A stretch of 35,362 bases of DNA from JAHIVB01 sp964574705 (GCA_964574705.1 CAZNOO010000020.1:1-35362); one strand, 5' to 3'; shown: positions 23,973 through 32,126, counted from the stretch's first letter. The notes: generated by a model not told the origin, from the sequence alone. Translations and numbers: made by a program.

Positions 23973-25466
23973 TTAATTCAAGTAAATTTCAGTATACTTC
24001 TCCTTGAGATATTCAACATAATATGATGGATTGAATTCCTCACTAGTCACTTCCATCAATAATTCTTTGGGTGATTTCGAGGATCCAAACTTGTGTATTT
24101 TGTCTTTGAGCCAGGAATTGATGACACTAATCTTGTTCGTTCGGACCAAGTCATCGATATCAAGTTCTTTTTTCATTGTATTGTAAAACTGAGCTGCATA
24201 TGCACTTCCCAAAGCGTACGTCGGGAAATATCCGAGCAACCCTGCGCTCCAGTGTACATCTTGCAGTACGCCATCAGCGTCATTTGTCGGAGTGATTCCA
24301 AGATACTCTTGTGACATTTGATTCCAATACGCTGGAAGTTGCTCAACTTCAATCTCGCCACTGAACAGTTTCTTTTCAATTGTATATCTCATCATAATGT
24401 GAAGAGCATAAGTAAGTTCATCAGCTTCTACACGTATGAACGACGCTTCAACTTTGTTCGCCCCTCTGTAGAAATCTTCTAATGAGACATCTTTTAATTC
24501 TTCTTTAAAAATGCTTTGGAGTTTTGGATAGTGCGTTTCCCAAAACGCTTTGGATCTTCCAATCACGTTTTCATAGAATCTGGATTGAGATTCATGAATG
24601 CCCATGGAAGTGCCACTATTTAACAACGTATCATCGAATTCTTTCGATATTTGTTGTTCATAGGTCGCATGTCCAAGTTCGTGAATGGCTGCGAAAATCG
24701 ATGAGAACATATAGTTTTCTAAGTATCTTGTGGTAAAGCGAACATCATCTGGTGATGTATTCCAAGTAAACGGATGAACTGATTTCTTCATTACGCCGCG
24801 AGAGCGATCGAAAGACATGACATCGATGAGATAATCGCAAAACTTCTGCTGTCCTTCTTTATTGAAGAAAGCGGTCATGAAATCATCATTTTCTTTTTTC
24901 TTTGCGGCTAGTACTTTTTTGACAAACGGAACCAGATCCGCTCTCAATACATCGAAGAAATGATCGAATTCTTTCATCGTCATTCCTTCTTCATAATCAT
25001 CGAGCAGAATATTGTAAGGTTCGTCGTCAATTCCATAATAAGAGACAAATTTGCGATTATAATCAATGATTTGAACTAGATTGTCTTTGAATAGATTAAA
25101 GTCGCTCTTTTCTTTTGCTTCTTCCCAAGCCGATTGTGACATTTGAAGCAATTTCTGATATTCCACAAACTCGTTTTCAGGAATCTTGACGATTTTATCG
25201 AGATCCTTTTTCGCTTTCTTGATTTCTCTTTTTACGAGCGGTTCAAGAGAATCTTTGTGTTCAAACAATTCGTTGATTACTTCTATCGTTCTTTGTCCCG
25301 TTTGGAGTTTGAATAGTTCAGAACTCAAAATTCCAACCATTTCAGCCCTTCTAGGGAAAGATCCTCTTGGGGCTTCGGTATTGGAATCCCAACCGATTAG
25401 CTGTAAGGCATATATGTATGCTTTGGTTTTTTTGACAAGTTCTCTAAATTCTTTTAATGTTTCCAA
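23973..25466 (-). CDS. M32 family metallocarboxypeptidase (carboxypeptidase Taq type)
   Basis: A cytosolic zinc carboxypeptidase of broad specificity. The zinc site AAIHELGHATYEQQ gives HExxH, and HESQSRFYENVIGRS supplies the downstream Glu ligand and the HES signature of M32. The product has about 497 residues, as usual. The ribosome site GAGGTGATG includes an in-frame GTG and ATG (25475, 25472); the TTG at 25466 lies 8 bases after GAGG and is preferred, but ATG 25472 is possible. It forms a single-gene unit with its own promoter and terminator, next to another peptidase pair (tldD-tldE). Confidence 0.93.
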   Translation of the reverse strand: METLKEFRELVKKTKAYIYALQLIGWDSNTEAPRGSFPRRAEMVGILSSELFKLQTGQRTIEVINELFEHKDSLEPLVKREIKKAKKDLDKIVKIPENEFVEYQKLLQMSQSAWEEAKEKSDFNLFKDNLVQIIDYNRKFVSYYGIDDEPYNILLDDYEEGMTMKEFDHFFDVLRADLVPFVKKVLAAKKKENDDFMTAFFNKEGQQKFCDYLIDVMSFDRSRGVMKKSVHPFTWNTSPDDVRFTTRYLENYMFSSIFAAIHELGHATYEQQISKEFDDTLLNSGTSMGIHESQSRFYENVIGRSKAFWETHYPKLQSIFKEELKDVSLEDFYRGANKVEASFIRVEADELTYALHIMMRYTIEKKLFSGEIEVEQLPAYWNQMSQEYLGITPTNDADGVLQDVHWSAGLLGYFPTYALGSAYAAQFYNTMKKELDIDDLVRTNKISVINSWLKDKIHKFGSSKSPKELLMEVTSEEFNPSYYVEYLKEKYTEIYLN

Positions 25467-25486
25467 ATTCATCACCTCTTGTCAAT

Positions 25487-25495
25487 ATTATACCA
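25487..25495 (-). promoter_or_regulatory. Extended -10 promoter for the M32 gene
   Basis: TGG followed by TATAAT (25492-25487) on the minus strand, about 20 bases before the start. The -35 match is weak. Confidence 0.55.
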
Positions 25496-25503
25496 AAAGT
25501 GTC

Positions 25504-26460
25504 TTACTTTTTCCCGATTTTAATATCGCCGGATACAGATTTTTTGCTTTTAATCTCAATTTGACGACTCATGTCTTCATTTCGGATGTCTAAATCGCCG
25601 GATACAGATTTGAGTGTAATGCTCGCTGGATAAAAATTAACTGCTTCGACATCGCCACTCACGGTATGAAATTCGCAATCTCCCGACTTCATGTCATTGA
25701 TATGCATGTCGCCACTAACCGAGTTAACCGAAAAATTATTTTCACATTCAATGCGATCCATCGTCACATCACCGCTGATGGTCACGAATTGGATTGTTTC
25801 AGATGAAAGCCTACGAATTTGCATGTCTCCATTGACGGTATCGGTTTTGAAAAGTTTACATGTAACATCACTCAAAGAAACATCGCCATTTGTCGTTTTA
25901 ATTCGGAATGTGTCCGCTTTGATTCTACTAATGATTGCATCTGCATTGATTCCAGAGATGGAACATAACGGAATCATTTTGTATGGTACTTTAATCAATA
26001 TAGAAGCTTGTGTTGACCTTCTGTTTCCAAAAAGATTGAATCCCATCTTGGGTTCTTTGATTGTAAATAGGTCATTTTCAAAGGTAATTTGATATTTGCT
26101 TAAATCAATCCTGCCTTTGTAGTAAACTTTGATTTCATTTGAATCGTCGCCGGAAAGTTCAAAATCCTCATCTATCAAATGAATGTCAACGCTATATTCC
26201 TTGTCAACAGCAAACGTCTTGAATAAGTTGAAAGCATTGATATCCGTGTCTTTTTCATCTTCGTTTTGAGTAAAATTACCAAGTTCGTCTGCAACGTGTT
26301 TCGGACTGCCAAACTTCTTTTCAATCTCTTCTTCGGTTAAACCCGATTTAATTGCTTCATCAATCATTTCCTCATGATCATGAATAATTTCTTCTATCTC
26401 AGTTTTTTTAATGCCTTTATTTGTTAATTCTTTCTCTAGTTCTTCTAAGAACTTCTTCAC
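25504..26460 (-). CDS. HAAS (DUF1700-like) domain plus DUF4097 repeat protein
   Basis: A 318-residue protein of unknown function. The N-terminal 60 or so residues match the HAAS helical domain (EELEKELTNKGIKKTEIEEI, then KKFGSPKHVADELG). The rest is a beta-solenoid-like DUF4097 region with many SGD turns (TISGDVT, SVSGDMH, TVSGDVE, SVSGDLD, SVSGDIK). No membrane span is seen, unlike many relatives, which have spans between the two parts. It starts with GTG behind GGAGG at 8 bases and overlaps the PadR gene by 44 bases. Such pairs are common in Bacillota and linked to envelope-stress control; the mechanism is unknown. Confidence 0.88.
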   Translation of the reverse strand: MKKFLEELEKELTNKGIKKTEIEEIIHDHEEMIDEAIKSGLTEEEIEKKFGSPKHVADELGNFTQNEDEKDTDINAFNLFKTFAVDKEYSVDIHLIDEDFELSGDDSNEIKVYYKGRIDLSKYQITFENDLFTIKEPKMGFNLFGNRRSTQASILIKVPYKMIPLCSISGINADAIISRIKADTFRIKTTNGDVSLSDVTCKLFKTDTVNGDMQIRRLSSETIQFVTISGDVTMDRIECENNFSVNSVSGDMHINDMKSGDCEFHTVSGDVEAVNFYPASITLKSVSGDLDIRNEDMSRQIEIKSKKSVSGDIKIGKK

Positions 26461-26779
26461 CTTTGTTTCCTCCTTTATTTAATATTTGATATACTCCTCC
26501 GATGAATTCATCCCATTCATCTCTTAATGAAACGTAGTAATTCAATCCTTTTTCCGTCATTTGATAGTATTTTCTTGGGGCGCCAAGATTGGATTCTTCC
26601 AAATAAGTTGAAAAGTATCCATCTTGTGTCAGCCTTCTCAAAATCGGGTAAATCGTATTGTCATTGACATCGAGATATTCCGAAATATCGCTGATAATCA
26701 AATATCCATACTTGTCTTCAGACAAAAGTTCCGACAAAACGCATAATTCAATGATTCCTCTTTTAAATTGTGAGTTCAT
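26417..26779 (-). CDS. PadR family transcriptional regulator
   Basis: A 120-residue winged-helix repressor of the PadR type. Visible marks are FKRGIIELCVLSELL, YGYLIISDIS, then NDNTIYPILRRLTQDGYFSTY as recognition helix and wing, and APRKYYQMTEKGLNYY. Start 26779 follows AAGGAGG; in-frame codons further up to 26827 lie in the promoter. It overlaps and surely cotranscribes with the HAAS-DUF4097 gene. A short palindrome inside its promoter suggests self-repression. The ligand is unknown. Confidence 0.94.
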   Translation of the reverse strand: MNSQFKRGIIELCVLSELLSEDKYGYLIISDISEYLDVNDNTIYPILRRLTQDGYFSTYLEESNLGAPRKYYQMTEKGLNYYVSLRDEWDEFIGGVYQILNKGGNKGEEVLRRTRERINK

Positions 26780-26798
26780 ATGATCCCTCCTTGAATAC

Positions 26799-26827
26799 AT
26801 TGTAACACGGTACTGTGCAGAACACAA
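26799..26827 (-). promoter_or_regulatory. Promoter of the PadR unit with an operator-like palindrome
   Basis: TTGTGT (26827-26822), a 17-base spacer and TACAAT (26804-26799). Inside the spacer lies CACGGTACTGTG (26806-26817), a palindrome CACnGTACnGTG with one mismatched pair in each half. A dimeric PadR bound there would block RNA polymerase, so autorepression is likely but inferred. Confidence 0.6.
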
Positions 26828-26840
26828 TACCTAATTTATA

Positions 26841-26870
26841 AAAAAAGAAAGAAAATCATTTTGATTTTCT
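26841..26870 (-). terminator. Terminator of the XRE-membrane gene
   Basis: AGAAAATC (26850-26857) pairs with GATTTTCT (26863-26870), loop of 5, followed on the minus strand by TTCTTTTTTT. The TGA stop of the gene lies inside the hairpin. Confidence 0.75.
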
Positions 26871-27572
26871 AAATTTTCTGTTTATTGAGGTATCTATCAA
26901 GAAATAGAATAGAATCAACGTAACAATAAATATAATTTGAACAATGAAAGTGGGAAGATACATTGAGAAAGCCTGTTCACCAAATACTCTGAAAGACCTG
27001 ATAGCGTCAATAATGCTAGTAAGTCCATATTGAGTGGGAAGGACGCATATTTGAAACGCCAGAAAGATTAGAATCGCGTCCAAATTTAAGATAAATAGAT
27101 AAGTTGATTTCTGATTTATCGGGTCCGTTTCCGGAACTTTATACGTTTGTTTGATTGTCACAATGATAAACTGAACGATTCCGATAAAAGCATTAATCAT
27201 GAAAATTACATAGTTGAATGGTTCAAGATTATAATACATTCCTAGAACAATCAACAAAACAATTCCGGATATCAACAAGGCCATCATCACAAACATACTC
27301 GCGAGGATGCTTCCCTTTATTTTCGTATGTGGGTAGTATTGCTTCTCAAACACGGCATCGTTTGAATGACCTGATGTGAAACCGAATAGAAGATTGGGGT
27401 CACAGTCTAGTATAATTGATATTTTTTTTATGGTCTCGACATCAGGACTTGTTTCGCTTTTTTCCCATTTTGACACCGATTGTGCTGAAAGAAACAATTT
27501 CTCTGCAAGATCGGCTTGCGTCATTTTCTGCTTCGTTCTTGCTTCTCTTAAATTTTCTCCAAATGTACTCAT
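26856..27572 (-). CDS. XRE-type helix-turn-helix protein with four-TM C-terminal domain
   Basis: A 238-residue membrane-bound regulator. Residues 1-65 form an XRE/Cro-type HTH (LREARTKQKMTQADLAEKL, SVSKWEKSETSPD). The remainder holds four hydrophobic spans (about 90-112, 120-140, 155-178, 207-230). This fusion is common in Bacillota, but what the membrane part senses is unknown. GGAGG is 9 bases before the ATG. It has its own promoter and terminator and lies just upstream of the PadR unit on the same strand, so the two may be linked in envelope control; this is inference. Confidence 0.85.
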   Translation of the reverse strand: MSTFGENLREARTKQKMTQADLAEKLFLSAQSVSKWEKSETSPDVETIKKISIILDCDPNLLFGFTSGHSNDAVFEKQYYPHTKIKGSILASMFVMMALLISGIVLLIVLGMYYNLEPFNYVIFMINAFIGIVQFIIVTIKQTYKVPETDPINQKSTYLFILNLDAILIFLAFQICVLPTQYGLTSIIDAIRSFRVFGEQAFSMYLPTFIVQIIFIVTLILFYFLIDTSINRKFRKSK

Positions 27573-27603
27573 CGGATGTATCCTCCAATTAAGTGATATC
27601 TAT

Positions 27604-27612
27604 ATTTTATCA
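27604..27612 (-). promoter_or_regulatory. Extended -10 promoter for the XRE-membrane gene
   Basis: TGA followed by TAAAAT (27609-27604), about 32 bases before the start. The -35 match (AATTTC) is poor. Confidence 0.45.
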
Positions 27613-27648
27613 CAAAAAGGAACAAAGAAATTCATTTGTTTTTTGAAG

Positions 27649-27669
27649 AATTCAACTATAGGTTGAATT
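27649..27669 (-). terminator. Hairpin after pyrG
   Basis: AATTCAAC and GTTGAATT (27649-27656 and 27662-27669) form a perfect 8-bp stem with a 5-base loop 10 bases after the pyrG stop. The minus-strand tail (CTTC then A run) lacks a T tract, so intrinsic termination is uncertain. Confidence 0.45.
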
Positions 27670-27678
27670 TGCCTGTTT

Positions 27679-29280
27679 TTATTGTTTCAAAGCCGCTTGG
27701 ATGAAGTCCCGAAACAACGGATGAGGTCTTTGAGGTCTCGAAAGAAACTCTGGATGGAATTGAGTTGCGACAAACCAAGGATGATTCTTGAGTTCAATGA
27801 TTTCACACAGTCCTGTTTGAGGGTTGATTCCAGAGAATCTCATACCGCATTTTTCTAGAGTGGCTTTATAGGAATTATTGAATTCATATCGATGACGATG
27901 TCTTTCTTTGATGTTCTCTTGTCCATAAGCAGAGTAGGCTATCGAGTTTTTTTCAACTGCGCAGTCATAAAGACCAAGTCTCATTGTTCCGCCCATATTG
28001 ATACCTTCATACTGTTCAGGCAAATAATCTATGACGTTATGAGGCGTTTGTGGATTGAATTCTGTCGAATTCGCACCTTCCAAATGACAAACGTTACTTG
28101 CAAACTCGACAATCGATAACTGCATTCCAAGACAGAGTCCTAGAAATGGGACTTTGTGTTCTCTGGCATACTTAATTGTAATTATTTTACCGTCGATTCC
28201 GCGATGACCAAATCCGCCGGGAACGACGATTCCTTTCATCTTTCCAAGTAAAGCTTCAACATTTTCTTCTGTGACTTCTCCTGAATTAATCCAGTGAATC
28301 TTGACGATGGTTTTATGATGATAACCCGCATGTTTCAATGCTTCAGAGACTGATAAATAAGCATCGTGGAGAGAAACGTATTTTCCAACTAGCGCAATGT
28401 CTATTGTACTAGAAAGACTTTTGATTCTGTCAATCAATGCAACCCATTCCGTCATGTCGCTTTCTCTGGTTTCAAGCATGAGATGTTCACAAACAAGGTC
28501 ATCAAGGTTTTGTTTTTTGAGTTCAAGCGCAACTTCATAAAGGATTTTCGCATCCAATGCTTGGATGACGGCCTCTTTTCTAACATCGCAAAACAACGCG
28601 ATTTTTTCACGCATTGAGTTTGTAATTTCTTTTTGCGTTCTAAGAACAATAACGTCAGGTGTAATCCCAAGAGATCTTAGCTCTTTGACGCTATGCTGAG
28701 TCGGTTTGGTTTTCAGTTCTCCCGAAGTCTCCAAGTAAGGAATTAGAGTATTGTGAATGTACATGGTATTTTGATATCCATAATCTCTTCTTGCCTGTCG
28801 AATCGCTTCTAAAAACGGGAGAGACTCAATATCTCCGACAGTCCCGCCCACTTCGGTAATGATAACGTCCGCAAGAGATTCTTTTGCTGCGGCTTCCAGT
28901 CGTGATTTGATTTCATTGGTAATATGAGGAATGACCTGAACGGTCGCACCAAGGTAATCTCCTCTTCTTTCTTTTTCAATTACTGAGGAATAGATTTTTC
29001 CCATCGTAATGGATGAATTGATTGACAGGTTTTCATCGATGAAACGTTCATAATGCCCTAAATCCAGGTCTGTCTCTGCGCCATCATCCGTTACGAAAAC
29101 TTCACCATGCTGATAAGGCGACATGGTTCCGGGATCGACATTGATATAAGGATCGAATTTTTGCATAAACACTTTTAATCCGCGATTTTTCAAAAGTCTT
29201 CCAAGTGAAGCTGCGGTGATTCCTTTTCCGATACTAGAAACGACACCTCCAGTTACGAAGATGAATTTTGTTGTTTTCAC
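27679..29280 (-). CDS. pyrG: CTP synthase
   Basis: Makes CTP from UTP, ATP and glutamine. The N-terminal synthetase domain shows TKFIFVTGGVVSSIGKG and the FDPYINVDPGTMSPYQHGEV stretch. The C-terminal glutamine amidotransferase has GLCLGMQ with the nucleophile Cys and ATQFHPEF with catalytic His-Glu. The 533-residue length is normal. The GTG at 29280 lies 8 bases after GGAGG and gives the family N-terminus; an in-frame ATG at 29295 overlaps the ribosome site. It follows rpoE as in Bacillus, with a private promoter and a leader hairpin that may attenuate transcription. Confidence 0.97.
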   Translation of the reverse strand: MKTTKFIFVTGGVVSSIGKGITAASLGRLLKNRGLKVFMQKFDPYINVDPGTMSPYQHGEVFVTDDGAETDLDLGHYERFIDENLSINSSITMGKIYSSVIEKERRGDYLGATVQVIPHITNEIKSRLEAAAKESLADVIITEVGGTVGDIESLPFLEAIRQARRDYGYQNTMYIHNTLIPYLETSGELKTKPTQHSVKELRSLGITPDVIVLRTQKEITNSMREKIALFCDVRKEAVIQALDAKILYEVALELKKQNLDDLVCEHLMLETRESDMTEWVALIDRIKSLSSTIDIALVGKYVSLHDAYLSVSEALKHAGYHHKTIVKIHWINSGEVTEENVEALLGKMKGIVVPGGFGHRGIDGKIITIKYAREHKVPFLGLCLGMQLSIVEFASNVCHLEGANSTEFNPQTPHNVIDYLPEQYEGINMGGTMRLGLYDCAVEKNSIAYSAYGQENIKERHRHRYEFNNSYKATLEKCGMRFSGINPQTGLCEIIELKNHPWFVATQFHPEFLSRPQRPHPLFRDFIQAALKQ

Positions 29281-29303
29281 AATGCATTCCTCCATTGATT
29301 TTA

Positions 29304-29334
29304 AAAAAAGAAAAGGTTCCCCGTTAGGAGAACC
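29304..29334 (-). terminator. Terminator/attenuator hairpin in the pyrG leader
   Basis: GGTTCTCC (29334-29327) pairs with GGGGAACC (29322-29315), one G-T pair, loop of 4, then TTTTCTTTTTTT on the minus strand. It ends rpoE transcription and, because a promoter lies upstream of it, could also attenuate pyrG. It is 35 bases before the pyrG start. Confidence 0.8.
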
Positions 29335-29357
29335 ATTTTTTTAGTGAGCTCTTTAAG

Positions 29358-29386
29358 ATTATAACAAATTCATGATTTGAAATCAA
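29358..29386 (-). promoter_or_regulatory. Promoter between rpoE and the pyrG leader hairpin
   Basis: TTGATT (29386-29381), a 17-base spacer ending TGT, and TATAAT (29363-29358). Transcription would start near 29351, ahead of the terminator hairpin. Confidence 0.7.
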
Positions 29387-29398
29387 TTCAATTTGATA

Positions 29399-29938
29399 TT
29401 ATTCGTCGTACATCTTTTCGTAATCGTCCATGTACTCATTGTACTTGTCGTCATCGAAATCTTCTTCTTCCTCTATTGCAATATCATCGGTATCTTCAAC
29501 AAAGTCTTCTTCGTCATCGTCAAACTCATCATAATCGACATCGTCTTCGTAAATGGCTTTTTCTTCTTCCTCTTCTTCCTCTTCTTCCTCGTCTTCCTCA
29601 TCTTCATCCAAATCTTCTTCGAGCTCTTCTTCTTCCTCGGGCTCTTCGACTTCTTCTTCAAAATCAGGGAATTCTTGGTAAAAGGCTCCGTCTTTATCCC
29701 AAAGGTCTATGGATTGGCGACTCTTCAAGTCCCACATATCGTCTCCGACATACACAAACTTAGCAGACGTGATAAAATCCGCGTAGACTTGAGAGATAAT
29801 TTCATTTTTCTCTTCTGCGCTAATTTCTTTCAGTTCACAAACTGCTTGGAATAGTTCCAAAAAAGACATTGGTTGTTTACTTTGTTTCAATGTACTTTCG
29901 GCAACTTCCATTAAAGACATTTGATTCCAATCTGCCAT
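29399..29938 (-). CDS. rpoE: RNA polymerase delta subunit
   Basis: Accessory subunit of Bacillota-type RNA polymerase that speeds recycling and sharpens promoter choice. The 179-residue product has the folded N-terminal winged-helix part (MADWNQMSLMEVAE, FLELFQAVCEL, FVYVGDDMWDLK, then SIDLWDKD) to about 92. A disordered tail of almost only Asp and Glu follows. ATG 29938 follows GGAAGGA; an in-frame ATG-type start at 29962 is upstream of that. It lies 4 bases after the DUF1934 gene. Presence of delta supports a Bacillota/Mycoplasmatota host. Confidence 0.96.
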   Translation of the reverse strand: MADWNQMSLMEVAESTLKQSKQPMSFLELFQAVCELKEISAEEKNEIISQVYADFITSAKFVYVGDDMWDLKSRQSIDLWDKDGAFYQEFPDFEEEVEEPEEEEELEEDLDEDEEDEEEEEEEEEEKAIYEDDVDYDEFDDDEEDFVEDTDDIAIEEEEDFDDDKYNEYMDDYEKMYDE

Positions 29939-29942
29939 ATGA

Positions 29943-30320
29943 TTATTCCTTCCGTTGGTCATTCCAATCCATCATTAAGTGATGTTTGGAAAAAATAGAT
30001 TCACCGTCAGTAATATGATATACAATATCCAAACGGTTCTTTTCGACGATTAAATCGGTTGTAATGACATCAAGAAAAAGTGTGAATCCATCCTGTGTAA
30101 ATTTAGCGGGGGATTGTATTCCTTTTTTAAATGTCATAGACAATGGGGACTTTCCAAGGCGATTCATGGACGCTGTCATTGGATTTTGAAAATCAAACTC
30201 GTAACGATCTCCCAAATGATCAATGAAGCGAAGTGTGTTTCCTTGTAGGATTCCAAACCCGCGGTGTTGATACGATTGAACGCCATCCGTCGCCATTTTG
30301 AAATCAATTTGAACACGCAT
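29943..30320 (-). CDS. DUF1934 family protein (YwiB-like)
   Basis: A 125-residue beta-rich protein of the DUF1934 family, likely a small calycin-like barrel. Marks are IDFKMATDGVQSYQHRGFG near the N-terminus, then LRFIDHLGDRYEFDF and LFLDVITTDLIVE. No enzyme activity is known for the family. In Bacillus the homologue lies upstream of argS and rpoE; here argS is absent and the stop is 4 bases from rpoE. It has a good promoter, so it leads the rpoE unit. Confidence 0.82.
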   Translation of the reverse strand: MRVQIDFKMATDGVQSYQHRGFGILQGNTLRFIDHLGDRYEFDFQNPMTASMNRLGKSPLSMTFKKGIQSPAKFTQDGFTLFLDVITTDLIVEKNRLDIVYHITDGESIFSKHHLMMDWNDQRKE

Positions 30321-30349
30321 GATGAAACCACCCTTTAAATGCTTTACAT

Positions 30350-30378
30350 ATTATATATTATATCGACAATAAATACAA
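30350..30378 (-). promoter_or_regulatory. Promoter of the DUF1934-rpoE unit
   Basis: TTGTAT (30378-30373), a 17-base spacer and TATAAT (30355-30350), about 29 bases before the start. A second overlapping TATAAT sits at 30357-30362. Confidence 0.65.
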
Positions 30379-30411
30379 GTAACATATTTTCGAATATTTG
30401 TAAAGATTTTT

Positions 30412-32085
30412 TTAGAAATAAGTGTCGTCATGTGTATAACTTTCGCTTAGAATGTTAATTACGATGTTATTGCAATGATCTCCGATGCGTTCCATATTAG
30501 AAAGGATGTCAACATAGAACCCCGCATCAGTTTCTTCGCACTTTTTATCGTTGACGCGGTTCACATGATTTTTCCTATATTTTTTGACCAATTTATCCAA
30601 AATATCTTCCCTGACATTGACTTCTAATGCCAATTCTTTGTTATTGGTCGCATAGGCCTCTAATGATTGGCTCAATGTCTTCCTGAGAAGTTCATATAAT
30701 TCAGTCAAATCGGCTTTTGCTTCGGGATACAATTCGATCTTTTGAACATTTCTCTCATCAAAGAACTCGATTAGATTGGTCAAGTGGTCACCAACTCTTT
30801 CTAGATCTGTAATTGTGTCCATGTCTTTTGCAATCTGCTGAACTTGTTTGTCATCAAGGTCATTTGCACCGATTTTAATAAGATAGTTATGAATTTTATC
30901 ATCCATCGTGTCAAGAAGTTCTTCACATTGAAGCCCGAGTTCTTTGACTTTCAATTCTTTGTTGATGGAGAAATCATAAGTATACTCGAACATGACTTTG
31001 CAAACATTACCCATGTTTGTAATCGCCTTAAGTGCATTTTCTAGGGCTAAATCTGGGGACGACTTTATCAAATGTTCTTCTAAAACGACATCGTTTAATG
31101 CAATTTCGTTCTTTGAAGGAACAATCTTTGTTACCAACCATACAAGTTGCTTTATAAACCAATACATGATAAACACGTTGATTAGGTTAAAGAGAACATG
31201 GACCAAGGAAATCGTCAATTTATTCGTTAGATAATCTGGAATCAAATGTTCTCCGAGAAATGAAATTAATAAGAAATACGGATGAATCAAAAGCAAGAAT
31301 ATGATTGACCCAATCAAGTTGAATACAACGTGAACGGCTGCTGTTCTTTTTGCGGCAGAAGACCCACCAGCTGCGGCCATAACAGAAGTGACAGTTGTTC
31401 CGATATTGTCACCAAGCACAATTGCAATTGCACCCATTAAAGGAACGCCACCCGTTGAATAGAGTTGCTGCAAAATACCGATTGTAGCGGAAGATGATTG
31501 AATGATGGCTGTTGTCATCATACCAACTAAAACGCCTAGGACGGGCGTGTCAGACACGCTCAGAAGCATATTATGGAAAGCTTCAAGCTCAACGAGCTGT
31601 TTGAGTGAACCTCCCATGGTTTCTAGTCCGAAAAACAGCATTCCAAATCCTAAAATTGCCTGTCCTGCTTCTTTGAACTTTCTTCCGTGCAAGAAAAAGG
31701 TCATTACACTACCGACAAACATGATTGGCATTGCGTAATCACCTATTTTTAGTGAAATTAATAAAGAGGTGACCGTTGTACCGATATTGGCGCCAAACAC
31801 AACACCTACAGCTTGTGGTAAAGTCATTAATCCTGCTCTAACCAAGCCAACTACGATTGCAGTTGTTGCTGAAGAGGATTGAATAATGGCGGTGATCAAA
31901 ATACCTACCAAAATTCCTTTAAAAGGAGTATTTGTTGTTTTTTCCAAAAATATCTTTAACTTTGATCCGGCGAGTTTCTTTAATGCGGTACTCATTAGAT
32001 TGATACCGAACAAAAAGATTCCAAGCCCTCCGAGAATCTCAAAAATAGTGACTTTCCAATCGATTTCTAAGAATATTGGATACAT
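30412..32085 (-). CDS. Na/Pi cotransporter family protein with PhoU-like domain
   Basis: A membrane phosphate:sodium symporter of the PNaS family (NptA/YjbB type). Two inverted repeats each carry a QSSSAT motif (IIQSSSATTAIVV near 63-75; IIQSSSATIGIL later) paired with GANIGTTVTS and GDNIGTTVTS. Eight or more membrane spans are followed from about residue 350 by a helical PhoU-like domain (NMGNVCKVMFEY, DTITDLERVGDHLTN, NMERIGDHCNNIV). The 557-residue length is typical of the fused form. GGAGG precedes the ATG. It is a single-gene unit with an extended -10 promoter. Uptake or export direction is not predictable. Confidence 0.94.
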   Translation of the reverse strand: MYPIFLEIDWKVTIFEILGGLGIFLFGINLMSTALKKLAGSKLKIFLEKTTNTPFKGILVGILITAIIQSSSATTAIVVGLVRAGLMTLPQAVGVVFGANIGTTVTSLLISLKIGDYAMPIMFVGSVMTFFLHGRKFKEAGQAILGFGMLFFGLETMGGSLKQLVELEAFHNMLLSVSDTPVLGVLVGMMTTAIIQSSSATIGILQQLYSTGGVPLMGAIAIVLGDNIGTTVTSVMAAAGGSSAAKRTAAVHVVFNLIGSIIFLLLIHPYFLLISFLGEHLIPDYLTNKLTISLVHVLFNLINVFIMYWFIKQLVWLVTKIVPSKNEIALNDVVLEEHLIKSSPDLALENALKAITNMGNVCKVMFEYTYDFSINKELKVKELGLQCEELLDTMDDKIHNYLIKIGANDLDDKQVQQIAKDMDTITDLERVGDHLTNLIEFFDERNVQKIELYPEAKADLTELYELLRKTLSQSLEAYATNNKELALEVNVREDILDKLVKKYRKNHVNRVNDKKCEETDAGFYVDILSNMERIGDHCNNIVINILSESYTHDDTYF

Positions 32086-32126
32086 TGGTTCCTCCGAAAA
32101 TCTAATATAGATTTTAAACCGGATTT

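Noticed and set aside
25691..26092. 133-codon plus-strand frame opposite the DUF4097 region
   Set aside because: Produced by the repeated SGD codons on the coding strand; no start signal.
29555..29600. TTCTTCCTC-type microsatellite as a phase-variation tract
   Set aside because: Triplet-periodic Glu codons of the RNA polymerase delta tail; length changes would keep the frame, so not an on/off switch.
29377..29854. Long plus-strand open frames opposite rpoE, coding for hydrophobic or Leu/Phe-rich products
   Set aside because: They are the antisense of the GAA/GAT-rich acidic tail of the delta subunit; low-complexity codons lack stops on the other strand. No ribosome site.
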